A stretch of DNA of 64,000 bases from Blepharisma stoltei (GCA_914767885.1 CAJZBQ010000041.1:860528-924527), one strand, 5' to 3'; positions 1-11,713 are shown, counted from the first letter of the stretch. Made by a program: numbers and translations. Notes: generated by a model from the sequence alone, not told the origin.

Positions 1-225
1 ATTAGTGATTTTTACTCTTTTGTTTTATCAAATTGCTCAATAAGGAAAAAGGAATCTCTGAAATTCAAAAACTTTTATATCGGATTTTGTCATGAATATA
101 GTAATATACGTTGTAAAATCCTTCTAAGTATCGTTTTCCTCTATAACTTTTATTATTCTGATATAAATAATAAATTCTCCATGAATTTTCACAATGATTC
201 ATAATAAAGTTCCACGTATATAAAA

Positions 226-1371
226 ATGAAGTGGGCAGTACCCTTATTTTTAGTATCTCTCGCATCAGCTACAGTATACTTCCAAGAAGAGTTTGACACT
301 AATTGGGAGTCCAGATGGGTGAATTCTAACTGGAAAACTGACGGGTCTCAAGCTAAATTCAGGAGATCAGCAGGAGATTGGTATGTAGATGCTGAAAAAG
401 ATCAAGGTCTCCAGACCACTGAAGACTACAGATTCTATGGCATCTCAAGCAAATTCCCAGGCTTCTCAAACCAAGGCAAGCCTCTTGTTGTGCAATTCAC
501 AGTAAAGATGGAAAGAAATGTGGACTGTGGTGGAGGATACATTAAGATCCTTCCAGATGGATTCGACCAAAGCACCTTTGGCGGTGACACTCCATATCTA
601 ATCATGTTCGGGCCTGATATTTGTGGTAGCGAAAAAAAGACTCACTTAATCGTTGCTTACAAAGGAAAGAATTACCTCAACACAAAAAGGTTCAGATGCG
701 AGATTGATAGCTTCACACACCAATACACAGCCATTTTCCACCCTGATAACACCTATGAGTTTTTAATTGACGACCAAGAAGTCTCCAAAGGAAAACTTGA
801 AGAGCATTGGGACATTTTGCCTAAAAAAGAAATCAAAGACCCAAGCGCCAAAAAGCCAGAAGATTGGGTAGATGAGCCAACTCTGCCAGACCCTGAAGAC
901 AAGAAGCCAGAAGGTTGGGACGATATCCCTGAGTTAATTTCAGACCCTAGCGCATCTAAGCCTGAAGATTGGGAAGATAAAGACGGTGAATGGAAAGCTC
1001 CAATGATCCCTAACCCAGACTACAAAGGCGAATGGAGGCCAAAGATGATACCAAACCCAGGCTACAAAGGCCCATGGACTGCCCCACTGATCCCTAACCC
1101 TGATTACGTCGAAGAGCCTAACCTACACGCTTTTGGCACTTATGGAGGCGTCGGCATTGAGCTCTGGCAAGTCACCTCCGGGATGATTTTCGACAATATC
1201 ATCATCACCGACAGCGTCGAAGAAGCAAAAGCATTTTCAGAAAAAAATTTCGCTTATAGAAAAGCCGGAGAACCTGACGCAAAGAAAGTCTACGATGACG
1301 CTGAAGAAGCCAAAAGACCAAAACCAGCAGAGCCAGAAGAGCACGACTTTGAAGGAAGAGAAGACCTTTAA
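226..1371 (+). CDS. CALR: Calreticulin (ER lectin chaperone)
   Basis: Calreticulin is a calcium-binding lectin chaperone of the ER lumen that folds monoglucosylated glycoproteins. The 381-residue product starts with a hydrophobic signal peptide (residues 1-15). It has the family's N-domain (FYGISSKFPGFSNQGK, a paired CGGGYIKILP and FGPDICG) and then the proline-rich P-domain (about 205-300) with repeats of the DPSAKKPEDW and GEWKAPMIPNPDYKG types, followed by the returning lectin strand GTYGGVGIELWQV. The tail is acidic and ends REDL, a variant of the KDEL/HDEL retrieval signal. The length is close to that of other calreticulins. There is no interruption and no in-frame TGA. The ATG follows a TATATAAAA stretch. 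Identification is firm; function of the REDL tail as a retrieval signal is inferred. Confidence 0.97.
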   Translation: MKWAVPLFLVSLASATVYFQEEFDTNWESRWVNSNWKTDGSQAKFRRSAGDWYVDAEKDQGLQTTEDYRFYGISSKFPGFSNQGKPLVVQFTVKMERNVDCGGGYIKILPDGFDQSTFGGDTPYLIMFGPDICGSEKKTHLIVAYKGKNYLNTKRFRCEIDSFTHQYTAIFHPDNTYEFLIDDQEVSKGKLEEHWDILPKKEIKDPSAKKPEDWVDEPTLPDPEDKKPEGWDDIPELISDPSASKPEDWEDKDGEWKAPMIPNPDYKGEWRPKMIPNPGYKGPWTAPLIPNPDYVEEPNLHAFGTYGGVGIELWQVTSGMIFDNIIITDSVEEAKAFSEKNFAYRKAGEPDAKKVYDDAEEAKRPKPAEPEEHDFEGREDL

Positions 1372-1390
1372 ATAAATCAGATTATTTATA

Positions 1391-1870
1391 ATGATTAAAA
1401 ATTTATTACTTCAAAGAAATTCAGAGAATGGTAAAAAAGTATATGGGGTGAGTTTTGATTATAACGAACTCGTAGAAAGGCTTAAAAAAATCAAAAATGT
1501 TGATGACGCCAATGAAAGTCTGAGACTAGGAATGTCAAAGACAAGCTTTTATAAAAAAGTTAAAAATCTTTCGAGAGTTAAAAGCAACTCAAGAAAAAAT
1601 TTAAGCACGCTGAGGGTAAAAGAGTTTATGGCAGAGCTGGAAGATGAGAAGAAAAGTGGAGATAATACGGGAAGATTGCAAACGGCAAGGCTAAAAAGTG
1701 CGAATTTAATAAGGTCGAAGTCAAGTATTGGGATCGAAAAAAGGGCTGGGCAGAGCAAGAGTCCACCCAAGCAGCCACCATTAGCGAATTTGCCACAAAA
1801 GATAAGCTGGGGAGATATTTACCAAAAGGTTAAAAATACTAAATCATATGTGAAGCCTAAATTAATATAA
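1391..1870 (+). CDS. Small basic hypothetical protein
   Basis: A 159-residue lysine- and arginine-rich protein that I do not recognise. It begins only 19 bp after the calreticulin stop. The N-terminal segment VYGVSFDYNELVERL resembles the segment SYGVHFEYHDLCARL of the protein at 16714-17518, and both have a later VY/IY-(E/Q)-(R/K)-V segment (IYQKVKNTKSY here), so the two may be distant paralogues. The middle and end are rich in Ser, Lys and Pro, as in disordered or cytoskeletal proteins. No signal peptide, membrane segment, intron or IES is seen. Confidence 0.7.
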   Translation: MIKNLLLQRNSENGKKVYGVSFDYNELVERLKKIKNVDDANESLRLGMSKTSFYKKVKNLSRVKSNSRKNLSTLRVKEFMAELEDEKKSGDNTGRLQTARLKSANLIRSKSSIGIEKRAGQSKSPPKQPPLANLPQKISWGDIYQKVKNTKSYVKPKLI

Positions 1871-1888
1871 ATTATTGTAATATGTGAA

Positions 1889-2629
1889 TTAGTCGTCGTC
1901 TGAGATGTCAGGGTCTATGTATTTAGGGCTTAGCTCTTTTAAGGTCGTTTTTTCTCATTCAATAAGAGAGCTTACAGCTCGGTTTTCTTCTTCTGCTTTC
2001 ATAATTTTGACCTTATCATTCCATTTTGTTCTAAATGGACTAGTTGACTGAACAGAGCTTGGCGTTATGCTTTTGCTTTTATTTGTCATTGTGCTTCCAA
2101 CAACTAGACCTCCAATATTATGAAAATTTGTATTAATTCTCCTTGATTTCTCATTTACTGCTCCAATTGAAAACCTGTATGCTTTATTATCGACTTCAGG
2201 GAACAGTTTGTTTTTCCCTATAATTTTTTCATATATATCGTCCTCATTGTTTGGGAAGTCTTTTCTGTCATTTCTTATAGAAGTAGATTTACTATTAAAG
2301 GTAGCTTCATGCTGAAGTTTATCATAAAAAGGGAAAAACCTTATATGCTTTTTATCAGGCTTTGGCTTTGAAGGTTTTATATCAAATTCGTTTTTCTTTT
2401 GTCAAGTATTAATGAAATTTCCGTTAACTTTTTTAAAACAAGGCTTCCATTCTAACACATTAGTGCATTCAGCTATATCAAAATGTCTTCTGCCTTTCAA
2501 TCTTTCGATTCCTTGGCTTGTTTCTTCTATTAAACCTTTAATTTTGACTTCTGGAAGAGAAATTGGCCCGGTAATTTTTTTTCCTCCTTGGAATTTGCAA
2601 GGAGTTGCACCATCCCAATCATAAAGCAT
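1889..2629 (-). CDS. Hypothetical protein using TGA as Trp
   Basis: A 246-residue protein of unknown role, convergent with the preceding gene. The frame is open only if two TGA codons (plus positions 2401-2403 and near 1956) are read as Trp. I chose the ATG at 2629, giving MLYDWDGATPCKFQGGKK; an upstream in-frame ATG at 2728 would add an AT-rich Lys/Phe/Ile-rich stretch that does not look coding. The C terminus is acidic (PDISDDD). Short motifs such as RTKWNDKVK occur in many ciliate cytoskeletal proteins, but no family can be named. Confidence 0.65.
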
Positions 2630-2887
2630 TTTAGGACAGTAAGTAAATGTTAATTTAAATTTAATACTTTTTAATCTCTTTAATAAGAAAATTGCTTTAT
2701 TTGCAATATAAAAAATGTAAAAATTCATATTAATTCACCAATAGAAGCAATCAGCATAAAGGATAATTTTTAGTATATTTTTCTATATAAAGAAATTCTA
2801 TGGCCGATCGCTAATTTCGGCGAACATTAGCCAGATAAATTTCTCCTATTGATTTAATTATTAACATAGTTCTAGAATGGCATAATA

Positions 2888-5008
2888 ATGATTAAAAAGG
2901 TTTTGATAATAACTCTCTTAGGAATTTGTCTTTTTTACATCGGAAGTTTTGCTAGTGACCACAGAAGACAAATCGTAAACTTCATTAATGAAGTCACTCC
3001 TCCGAAATATTCCTCTAATAATCCGAAAATTAGCACTGTTTCATATCCCTATCATGGTCCGATAATTTCAGATAAAGACACTGAAGAGTTCAACTCTTCT
3101 AGCTATTTCACAGATGATAGACCTCCTCCAATATTTAAAATTGATGACACAGAATCATTAAGAAGCTTAAATCTTGCCTGCCAGCCAGAAATTTATGGCT
3201 ACTCCATCGACCAAGGAGACGTAATTTTTCCACGTCATGGATACCCAAAATGTCCTGCTGTAACAAATTTGAACCAGAGCTATATTTTTGTAGACACTGA
3301 GGACGATAAGTTATATATGAACTGTCCAGGACCCTATAAAGGCAGATTTTTATTTGGACCCACAAATGATAAAAAATTGGTTTTGAGAAATGAAATTGAA
3401 GACTTTTGGCAGGTTTGAGACTATGATGAACCAGAGCCTTTAGATGAGGAAGTAGAATTTGCTTTGGGATCGTGCGATAGCAGTAAATCAGCTTATCTTA
3501 TACAAGCGAGTATGAACCCACAGTTTAATAAAACAGCATATGAATATGCTAAAGAGAGGACTGAAGGAAAACCAAAAATTATTTTTATGCTGACGCTGGA
3601 TTCAATGTCCCGTAGACATTTTTTCAGAAAAATGCCAAAAACTATTGATTTTTTGAATTCTTTAAACCAAAATGAATCAGATTATTGGGCTTTTGATTTT
3701 AAATTGCACAATATCCTGGGCCCAAATTCTGTGGGTAATCAGGTACCTATTTTTGGAGGAAAAGATAGGTTTGTTAAGACTTTTAAAGGAGATCAAAATA
3801 TTGATTACTTAGGGGAAAAAGCCCTTTGGAATATTTTGAGAGAAAAAGGATACATAAGTCTCTTTGGTCTTGAAAACTGTGATAATTATTTTCCAAAGTC
3901 CCTGGGCAGAAAACCAAACGTTGACTACGCAATAAACCAATTTTTTTGTGCAGTCTATAAATACACAGACTATAAATTCGACAAAGAAGCCGTTCTAAAA
4001 CAAAGATGCCTCGGAGCCTACATGACTCATTATTACCCTCTTAATTATACCTATAACCTTGCCCAAATGAATCAAGGTGTCAATATGTGACTTTATCTTC
4101 ATCTAAATGGTGCCCATGAAGCTACAGGCTTGCATGCAGAAACAATGGATGACGACGTGATGGATTTTGTCAAAAAATTCCTTACTGATTTTGGAAAAGA
4201 CAATGATATCATTATGTTTTTGCACGCAGATCACGGAATGAGATATGGAAACTGATATAAAGACCTTCCAGCATATCAAGAAAACAAACTCCCTGGGCTG
4301 TTTGCAATAGCTGGAAGGCAGTTTATAGAACAAAATGATAAAACTTATTCCGTACTTACATTAAATACCCAAAGATTGACCTCAAAAATGGACCTAAGAA
4401 AGAGCATTCTATATCTGGCTGGAATTAAGGAAAATACAAAATATGGCGTCAATTTATTTGAAGAAGTCGCTCATAAAGGCAGAACTTGTGAAAAGGCAGG
4501 AATTGAGCCATGGGATTGTTCATGTAGAGAAATGAAACTTATAGAAGAACCAGATCAAGAATTAGAAGATTTTATACTCAGGCTTGCGGATCAAGTCCAA
4601 GCTACAATAAACACAGAAAGTTATGCTTCAAAAAAGCATGATAAAAACATAATTTGTGAAAAAATCGAGATTAAGGGTGTTGAAAATACCTATAATTTCC
4701 AAATTTCTAATGTGGAAGAGTTTTTCAAGCTGGAAATGACCGTTAAGCACTACCCAAAAGTAAAATTCCAAGCAAATATATTGGTGAGTTCTCAGTACTC
4801 GGACAGATTTAAATATAATGATGTGAAATATATGGTAGAACATGACACGTTTAGAAAGGCACCAATAATGATTAGAGTAAAAAATATTTAGATTTTGAAT
4901 ATATCAAGGCTTGATAAGTATGCAGGTCCTTGCGAACTTAAAGCTATCCAGGCGGGGCTTAGGGGCGATACGTGCATATGTAAAGAGGGGTATAAAAAAG
5001 AAAAATAA
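2888..5008 (+). CDS. DUF229 sulfatase/phosphatase-like membrane protein, copy 1
   Basis: A 701-residue protein of the DUF229 family, which shares the alkaline-phosphatase/sulfatase fold. After an N-terminal membrane anchor (MIKKVLIITLLGICLFYIGS) comes a cysteine-containing luminal region, then the domain with IIFMLTLDSMSRRHFFRKMP (the LD-S-SR motif typical of the family), HNILGPNSVGNQVP and FLHADHGMRYG (a metal-site DHG motif). The C terminus carries cysteine pairs (PWDCSC, GPCELKA, GDTCIC). Three in-frame TGA codons (3416-3418, 4088-4090, 4253-4255) align with TGA or TGG in the neighbouring paralogue, so TGA is Trp. A 15-nt intron lies at 4877-4891. The substrate is unknown. The next gene is a close paralogue in tandem. 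Confidence 0.9.
4877..4891 (+). other. 15-nt spliceosomal intron
   Basis: GTAAAAAATATTTAG interrupts DUF229 copy 1 between codons. Without removal there is an in-frame TAG, yet about 38 conserved codons follow it. The paralogue has an intron at the identical place. Confidence 0.93.
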
Positions 5009-5490
5009 AATAAATATCATATTTAATTTGCTTAATAAGGACTTATGAATTTTATTAAGATGTAACGCATAAAAATGTTTACTCCTTATAAGGTTTTTTT
5101 GTATAGCCTAATATCTAGGTTGATATTGATTAAAATGCTTCTAATCTAATAGCAGTTTTTGATTCTTGAAATGGCTGAGTGGCAAATAGGATCTGGCAAG
5201 TAAGCACGCTTTTATAGAATATAAATCTGGTAAATTTACCTTTTATAATGGAATTGACTAAATTTAGCATAGCAAGAGCTTTAATAAATATGATTTTGAA
5301 TTTTAAGCATGAAAGAAAGCTCTTATTTAATTTATTGAGTTTATCTTTTATGTGCCATTAAAAAAATCTTAAGACTTTGATTAAAATAACCATAAATACA
5401 TTCCTTTATATATAAATAGTTCTTACTTTTCTCAGAAAGAAGTTAGAACTTTTTGCATTTAATATAATTTCTCAAGCTTATTCAAAATAA
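5009..5490. other. Intergenic, AT-rich
   Basis: No gene, RNA or clear repeat is seen in this stretch between DUF229 copy 1 and a SINE-like element. Confidence 0.5.
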
Positions 5491-5863
5491 TTTAGCATTA
5501 CTAAGAAATAAAATGTGACGTCGACAGAAGATGGACTCCGAGGTGCTATGGAGTAGGTAGGACCCCTCCTGATGAAGCTGAAAATAGTGCCTCTGTTATT
5601 TCGAAGCAAGCCTTTGGGAATGCCTGCCAAAGAGGGGATTTTGTTCTCCACCAAGGGTTTCACAGTCCATTACAGCTGGGCTAGATAGGTTTTACCTCCC
5701 ATTTAGTCTTTGCTTATCAGGACTAACGGAGCATCCGCAAGAAGTGGCTCAAGCTAGGAGCTAATCCTTAGGTTAGGTTGGTTTATGCCAGATAGGCAGA
5801 GTAGTGGTCTATCCGCTTATGGCCTTATCAGACCTAACTAAGCTTAGCTTAGCTTTAGCATTA
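5491..5863 (+). mobile_element. SINE-like element (family A) with target duplication
   Basis: A GC-richer element (5501-5853) lies between two copies of TTTAGCATTA (5491-5500 and 5854-5863). It starts with an ATAAAATG-type head and ends in a (TTAGC)n short tandem tail, as non-LTR retroelements do. Segments such as ATAGTGCCTCTG, TGCCTGCC and CTATCCGCTTATGG recur in the element at 7094-7344 inside the next gene. It is intergenic, so no excision is required. Confidence 0.75.
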
Positions 5864-6091
5864 TTCATTCAATTTTATTTTAATAAATCTTCTTAAATTA
5901 AATGAAAACCTGATTTTAGATTTATTTATTTCAGCATTGTCAATATGGTCATTAATACATTAGCTTTCCTCATGTTCATAGCAATTATAATCTTTAATCC
6001 TTTGAATAAAAAAATTATGCAATTTGTAGCTGTAAATATAAATCCAAAATCATTTTCACCATAATCTCTAATCTCTTTTGTATATTTATAA

Positions 6092-8749
6092 ATGCCGAAG
6101 AAAATTTTATTGATAATTCTTGGGTGCTTATGCATTCTTTATATAAGAAACACTGTTATCACAAATAGACGGAAAATAGCTGCTTTTATTGAGAATACTA
6201 CTCCTTCTATCTCTCCCCCTCCTTAAATGAAAAAAACCATTGAAAAAGTCCCTATTTTTTGGATAAAAAGTAATCCTCCAAATGCTAACAAAAAATTTTT
6301 AATATAAATATTTTTATGAAAAAGAAAATTGCTATATAAACGATAATTATTATATAGAAATCTTGAATTAATTTTTTTGAATTTTTAAATAGGCTTGCAT
6401 TTTAAAAAACATAATTTTTTTAAAAAAAATCCTCCGTGAATAAACAAAATTATTTTGTTTGTTCACGAGAAATGGGGGAGGAGTAAATATTCGTCAAATA
6501 ATCAGGAAATCAGCACTGTTTCATATCCTCATCGAAAATTCGTCCCTTTATCAAATCATTCTGACGCATTTTCAGAGATTGCCAAAATATCTGTAAAGCC
6601 TCCTGGGATTTTTAATATTGATGACACAGAAAATTTAAGAACCCTAGGCTTGGCATGCCAGCCTGAAAGTTATGGCTATTCAAAACAGCAAGGCGATCAT
6701 GTTTTTCCTTATCATGGATATCCTAAGTGCTCTGATTTAAACAACCAAACAGAAAGCAGGGTGTATTTAAGCACAGAAGACGGCAAAATCTATATGAAAT
6801 GCCCTGAGAAATTCAGAGGGAGACTTGTTACTGGGCCAATTAACGACAAAAAAATAGTCCTCAGAGGGGAAGTTGAGGATTTGTGGGAGCCGATTAAGTA
6901 TGAAGAGCCACTTCTTTTAGACGAAAAGACAGAATTTGCTCTAGGGTCTTGTGACGAAAACCCTAATAATTGATATAAAGAAGCCCATATGACTCCAAGA
7001 TTTAATGAGACTGCTTATAATATGGCAAAATCTAAAACCAAAGGAAAACCAAAAATAATTTTTATGCTTACTTTGGATTCCTTATCAAGAAGGAAGAAAT
7101 AAAATGGTGAGGCTGAAGGAAGATTGACTCTGAGGCATGCTTCCTATGGAACAGATAGGATTAACTCTGATGAAACTGGAATAGTGCCTCTGTCTCTTTT
7201 GAAGTAGGCCTTCAGGTTTGGTGATGCCTGCCGAGGGAAGTTTTGAAGGCATTTCCCATCCCTGCCAGGCTAGATGGAATTATGTAAGATAGGAATGCTA
7301 GTGATTTATCCGCTTATGACGTTACAACACTTAGCTTAACTTAACTTATCAAGAAGGCATTTTTTCAGAAAATTGCCAAAAACAGTGGATTTTTTGAACT
7401 CATTAAATCATGAAAATTCTGAATATTGGGCTTTTGATTTTAAGCTTCATAATATTTTAAAGCCAAATTCCGTAGGCAACCAAGTCCCTATATTTGGAGG
7501 AATTGAAAAATTCGTAGAATTTTTCGAAGGAAACCAAAATATAGACTACCTTGGAGATACTGCTCTATGGAACATTTTGCGAGAAAAAGGCTATATCAGC
7601 TTATTCGGGCTTGAAAATTGTGACAACTATTTTCCTAGGTCTTTAGGAAGGATGCCAAATTTTGATTATACAGTAAACCCTTTTTTCTGTGCAATTTATA
7701 AATACACAGATTATAAGTTTGATAAAGACGCAGTATTAAAACAGCGATGTTTAGGCCCATATATGACTCATTATTACCTATTAAATTACACAGATAATCT
7801 TGTCAGGATGAATCAAGGAGTCAACCAATGGCTTTATCTCCATTTAAACGGTGGCCACGAAGCTACAGGGCTACACGCAGAAACCATGGACGAAGACATC
7901 ACTGATTTCCTTAAAAAGTTTTTATCTAAATATAGCAAAGATAACGAAATTATTTTATTTTTGCATGCAGACCATGGAATGAGATATGGAAACTGGTTTA
8001 AAGATCTCCCAGCATACCAAGAAAATAAGCTTCCTTCTTTATTTTTTATTGCAAGACGTGAATTTATAGATAGCTATGATAAAGCATTCCAAATTTTGAC
8101 ATTAAATACAGAAAGATTGACGTCTAAAATGGACCTGAGGAAGACCCTTCTTTATATAGCAGATGTCCATGAAGACACAAAGCATGGAATCAACCTACTA
8201 AAAGAAGTCGTCCCAAAGGAAAGGACGTGCAATGATGCTGGGATTAATCCTTGGGATTGCTCATGTACTGAGATGAAAATTATTAAAAATCCAGATGCTG
8301 AGCTGAAAGGGCTGATTGAAAGAATGGCTGATTTGCTGCAGTTTACGATAAATTCTGAAGCATATGCGTCAGCCAAGCATAAAAAAGGAAATATTTGCCA
8401 AAAAATTGAGGTTAATGAAATAGAAAAAGTTTATAATTTCCAAATTTCCAACGTCGAAGAATTTTTTAAACTAGAAGTTTCTGTGAAAAATCACCACTCA
8501 GTGAAATTTCAATCAAGTATATTAGTAAGTTCAGAAAATTCTGACCGGCTAGACTATGATCCTATTAAATATAATGTTGAAACCGATTCATTCAGAGGCG
8601 CTCCTATCAAACTTCGAGTAATCTTTATCTAGATTTTAACCATTTCCAGGCTTGACAAATACGCTGGCCCTTGTGAGCTAAAAGCAATCCAAGCCGGTCT
8701 AAGAGGAGACACCTGCATATGTTCGGAAACCTACACAAATTATGACTAG
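6092..8749 (+). CDS. DUF229 sulfatase/phosphatase-like membrane protein, copy 2 (interrupted)
   Basis: Tandem paralogue of the gene at 2888-5008, about 700 residues once three pieces are removed: a 276-bp MITE-type IES (6208-6483), a SINE-like insertion (264 nt removed between the TAs of its duplicated target) and a 15-nt intron. Removal gives 2103 coding nt (701 codons with stop), matching copy 1 in length and sequence. It has an N-terminal membrane anchor, the LDSLSRRHFFRK motif rebuilt exactly across the SINE, FLHADHGMRYG, and the conserved cysteine tail. One TGA (6971-6973) is Trp by comparison. If the SINE were not eliminated the protein would be truncated before its catalytic region. 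Confidence 0.88.
6208..6483. mobile_element. MITE-type IES, 276 bp, TA-bounded
   Basis: Lies between TA at 6208 and TA at 6484. Its ends are C/G-rich inverted repeats (TATCTCTCCCCCTCC at the left, GGGGGAGGAGTA at the right), with an internal palindrome around TTTGTTTGTTCACG. Joining TA to TA gives ENTTPSKYSSNNQ, which aligns with EVTPPKYSSNNPK of copy 1. Confidence 0.92.
7081..7357 (+). mobile_element. SINE-like insertion in DUF229 copy 2
   Basis: Perfect 13-bp duplication CTTATCAAGAAGG at 7081-7093 and 7345-7357. Between them lies a GC-richer element with head AAATAAAATGGTGAGG and tail repeats of TTAAC type. It shares blocks with the intergenic element at 5501-5853. The duplication holds a TA; cutting TA to TA (264 nt) restores LDSLSRRHFFRKLP. 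Confidence 0.92.
8618..8632 (+). other. 15-nt spliceosomal intron
   Basis: GTAATCTTTATCTAG, at the same position as the intron of the upstream paralogue. Removal continues the frame into the conserved cysteine tail. Confidence 0.93.
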
Positions 8750-8786
8750 AGAATTTATTAATTAAAATTAGTGTATAATCATTAAT

Positions 8787-10640
8787 ATGATTTCAGACGT
8801 AAAATTCCAAAGAAACAGCGAGACCCCAAATCGCGCAGAAAAATCAAGGTCAATGATAAACTTAGACTATAAACCTGCAATTTTAAGCCAATTTAAAGAA
8901 AAAATCCAAAACACTTCTAGAGGGAATTTTTCAGAAATCCCAGTTATCGAATTTTCACAAAAAGAAAATTTGAAAGATTTTCAAAATAAATCTAGCATCA
9001 GTTTTCATGACCATAATAAATCAGACCTCTGTATAGATGAGCTGAAGAAGCAAAAAATAGAAAAATCGTATCGGAATACCAGTTTAAGCCAGATGAATTC
9101 ACATCATCCTAGGATTATTCCCATGCAGGATAGAGACTTGAATTTTAAAATATTGAAATATGAAGAAGATAAAAGAGAACTAAACAAAGCTCAAGAAAAA
9201 CTAAAAAAAGACCAATCAGTTGTAGAAAAACAGCTTAATATCATTGATAGAAAATTGACAGAAATGCAAAATCTCAAGGAGAAACTTGATATGTCTATAG
9301 CTAAAAAAAACGAAAATATAAGGGCAAAAGAAGATGAAATATTTAGAAAAGAAAAAGAGCTCGCAAAGGAAAGACTTCTTTTTGAAGAAGAAAAACAACA
9401 ATGGGAAACTCATATAGCTGCAAAGCTGAAAGATATCATAAATCGAGAAAAAGCTTTAGAAAGTGACCAAAATGACCTTGATAAAGAGCTTGAAAGATCT
9501 AAACAAATAGGAGAAAAATTACAGAAAATTCAATTGGACATAAAAGAAAAAACAAGCCTACTTGATCAAAGAGAAAAAAAATTTTTGGAAAATGAGGATT
9601 GTTACTGGAAAAATAATGAAAAATTCCAAATGATGATTGAAGATATAAATGGATGTGAAGACAGAATAGTTGAATATGAAGGGAAATTATTAATAAAAGA
9701 AAATGCTTTAATAGAGCTAGAAGAAGAAATTGAAGAAAAAAGGCTTGATATCGAAAAAACGTCTGAAATGTTTGAAGATATTGATAGACATCTTAAAGAG
9801 GTTAGTCTTGGAATTGAGTATGAAAAAAACCAATTAAAAATCCAGTGGGAAGAATTAAAAACAGAAAAATCTTTATTGAAAGATAAAGCTATCAGAATTA
9901 AGCTGATTAGATTAGATTAAAATTTGAATTGATTTTTGGAGCTTATTTCACCACACTTCTCCTTCGCTCCTCACCCTAGGTATCGGGCTGCACTTACGCC
10001 CTTTTCTATCGATATCACCAAAAAAATGGTGACTTAGCCATCTCTTGGGGAAACGAGCCCAGTTGCTTCCTTAGAAAACTCCTAGCGGTCGGGCACAATC
10101 TATTCGGAGATGAAGATAGGACACAACCCCGAATCCTCCTTCTTGTCCCCATTACCCTTGGCGTCTAGAAGTGTAGAGTTGCCACATGGACTTGGTTTCC
10201 TTGCCTGTGATGCGTGCTAAAACACCCTGTCGTGATATCTCGGCTAAGGAGAAAAAAACCCCAGGACACAAGTTCCAGTCCCCGGCATCTTAAACCAAAA
10301 ACCCAACGGTATTGGAGAAGGACTGGCCGGATAAGCTGCCATTTTAATCGTGTGAATTAAGCTGAAGAATGAAAAATTGAAATATAAAGCTCAAAATATT
10401 TCATACCAAGAAGAAATGCTTGCAGGGAGAAAAAAAACACTCGAAAAAGTCATAATGATAAGAGAAGCTTCATTCAATGAAAACAGCGAAATAAAACCCA
10501 AAAAAGCAGTATTAAATGATTCCAAACAAGAAAACTACGATAAAAACCAAACCATTATGAACGGGAGCTACGCAACCCCTCAAGATGTATTAACCCCTAG
10601 AAGCCAATCAAGCAATGAAAGTTTTAACTACGAATTTTAA
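8787..10640 (+). CDS. Long coiled-coil protein (interrupted by SINE)
   Basis: After removing 459 nt (TA at 9899 to TA at 10358) this encodes 464 residues. Residues about 120-370 are an almost continuous coiled coil rich in Glu, Lys and Leu; the N and C termini are low-complexity and Ser/Asn-rich. No family can be assigned. The composition suits a structural or basal-body/cytoskeletal role, but that is only a guess. The join reads IRIKLKNEKLKYKAQ through the duplicated target, without a frameshift. The gene begins 37 bp after the DUF229 copy 2 stop. Confidence 0.8.
9895..10365 (-). mobile_element. SINE-like insertion in coiled-coil gene
   Basis: A 447-bp element (9907-10353) between copies of GAATTAAGCTGA (9895-9906 and 10354-10365). 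It lies on the minus strand: its head, AAAATGGCAGC, is near 10340 and its short-repeat tail (TAATC)n is at 9907-9920. It is clearly GC-richer than the host gene. Removal from TA to TA restores the frame. Confidence 0.9.
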
Positions 10641-10657
10641 ATAAATTTTATTTATAG

Positions 10658-11575
10658 CTAAAGCGATGGATTTATTTGAAGATTCAGTTGGCAAGCTAAA
10701 GATAGGTGATCACTAGGGTAAATTTGTGAAGGCAATCCTTTCTCGCCAATAGTTTCTTCACTTGGCATGCTTAAAACGCATGCCACGTCAAACCCTTTAA
10801 TCCATATATAATCAACTGTTTTTCTTTCAAATTCATCTCTGAATTTAAAAGTTGTGAAAATTGGCTCAATTCCTTCTTTATTGTATACACTTTTAAAGCT
10901 CAGCCTATGCTCACTTAATATATTGTATGTTTTGCTTCCAGGCTCTGTGTTAAAATCGCCACACATAATTAAAGGAAGATTTCCTGCACATAGATCGAGT
11001 TTTTGTAATAAATATTCCATTTGTATTGCTCGTTCTTCTTCGCATTCGTGCATTGATTTTAGATGTGTGGCGACTACAATAAACTCTATACTAGCGAAAT
11101 TTAGTTTTTCTGCATTTTAATTTTAATTTTTTTTTAAAATTTATTGATTATTTTTTAAAAAAAAATAATTTAGTTTCACTACCAAGGCAAATTGATTGGA
11201 ATTAGGAAAATATCAGGCCTCTTGGGAGGAAACTGAAAATTTTTTGTTATAAAGCAAGCAAATCCCATCACGATGCCACCCGCGCTTCTTTTGATAAATT
11301 CCTGCAAAACCTTTTTCGTTCATCCATGGAACTATGAAGTCATCATAGTGGTCAATTTCACTCAGACAATACAGATCAGCTCCAATTGAATCCAGCTCGT
11401 GCAGAATCCGCTGTGATCTGTGATTTCATGCTAAATACTCGTCAGCCACTAATGGAAAGAAACCTGAGAGCTGATCTGAAAGCGTGTTCCAAGTCATAAC
11501 TGTGAAAATCGGCTGAATAGGTTTGACTTGTAAAAGGGATCTTCCAAGTAGCATTTTATTTAGAAAATGACTCAT
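10658..11575 (-). CDS. Endonuclease/exonuclease/phosphatase-family protein (CCR4/nocturnin/ANGEL type)
   Basis: 282 residues after removal of a 69-bp IES. Visible family motifs: TWNTLSDQL near the N terminus, YCLSEIDHYDDF (the catalytic Glu), GWHRDGICLLYN, VVATHLKS, PLIMCGDFNTEPGS (Asp/Asn of the active site), TVDYIWIK and the terminal YPSDHLSLAC (Asp-His). This is the magnesium-dependent EEP fold of CCR4-type deadenylases, nocturnin and ANGEL. Two TGA codons fall at Trp positions (EYLAWNH and EAWYF). Start chosen at 11575; a second in-frame ATG is at 11554. It is divergent from the Rpp20 gene. Whether the substrate is poly(A) or a nucleotide cannot be told from sequence. Confidence 0.9.
11102..11170. 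other. Short IES, 69 bp
   Basis: Very AT-rich segment between TA dinucleotides inside a 9-bp direct repeat ATTTAGTTT (11099-11107 and 11168-11176). Removal joins LVVKLN to FASIEFIVVATHLKS in frame; left in, it introduces stops. Confidence 0.92.
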
Positions 11576-11713
11576 AATAAAATGTCTTGTCCTTTTTATT
11601 AACTATTTTTGCTTACTTTAATAGAAAAATCTGATACTGAAAACCACAAAAATCAATTTTTCACAATTTTTAGTATAAATATTGCTTAAATTAAAGTTAT
11701 GAATTAATAGATC

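Noticed and set aside
1-225. Short minus-strand open frame at the left edge
   Set aside because: Low-complexity, AT-rich and overlapping the calreticulin promoter; no supporting feature.
4889-4891. Readthrough or recoded TAG in the DUF229 genes
   Set aside because: Both copies have a 15-nt GT-AG intron ending in that TAG, which explains it without recoding.
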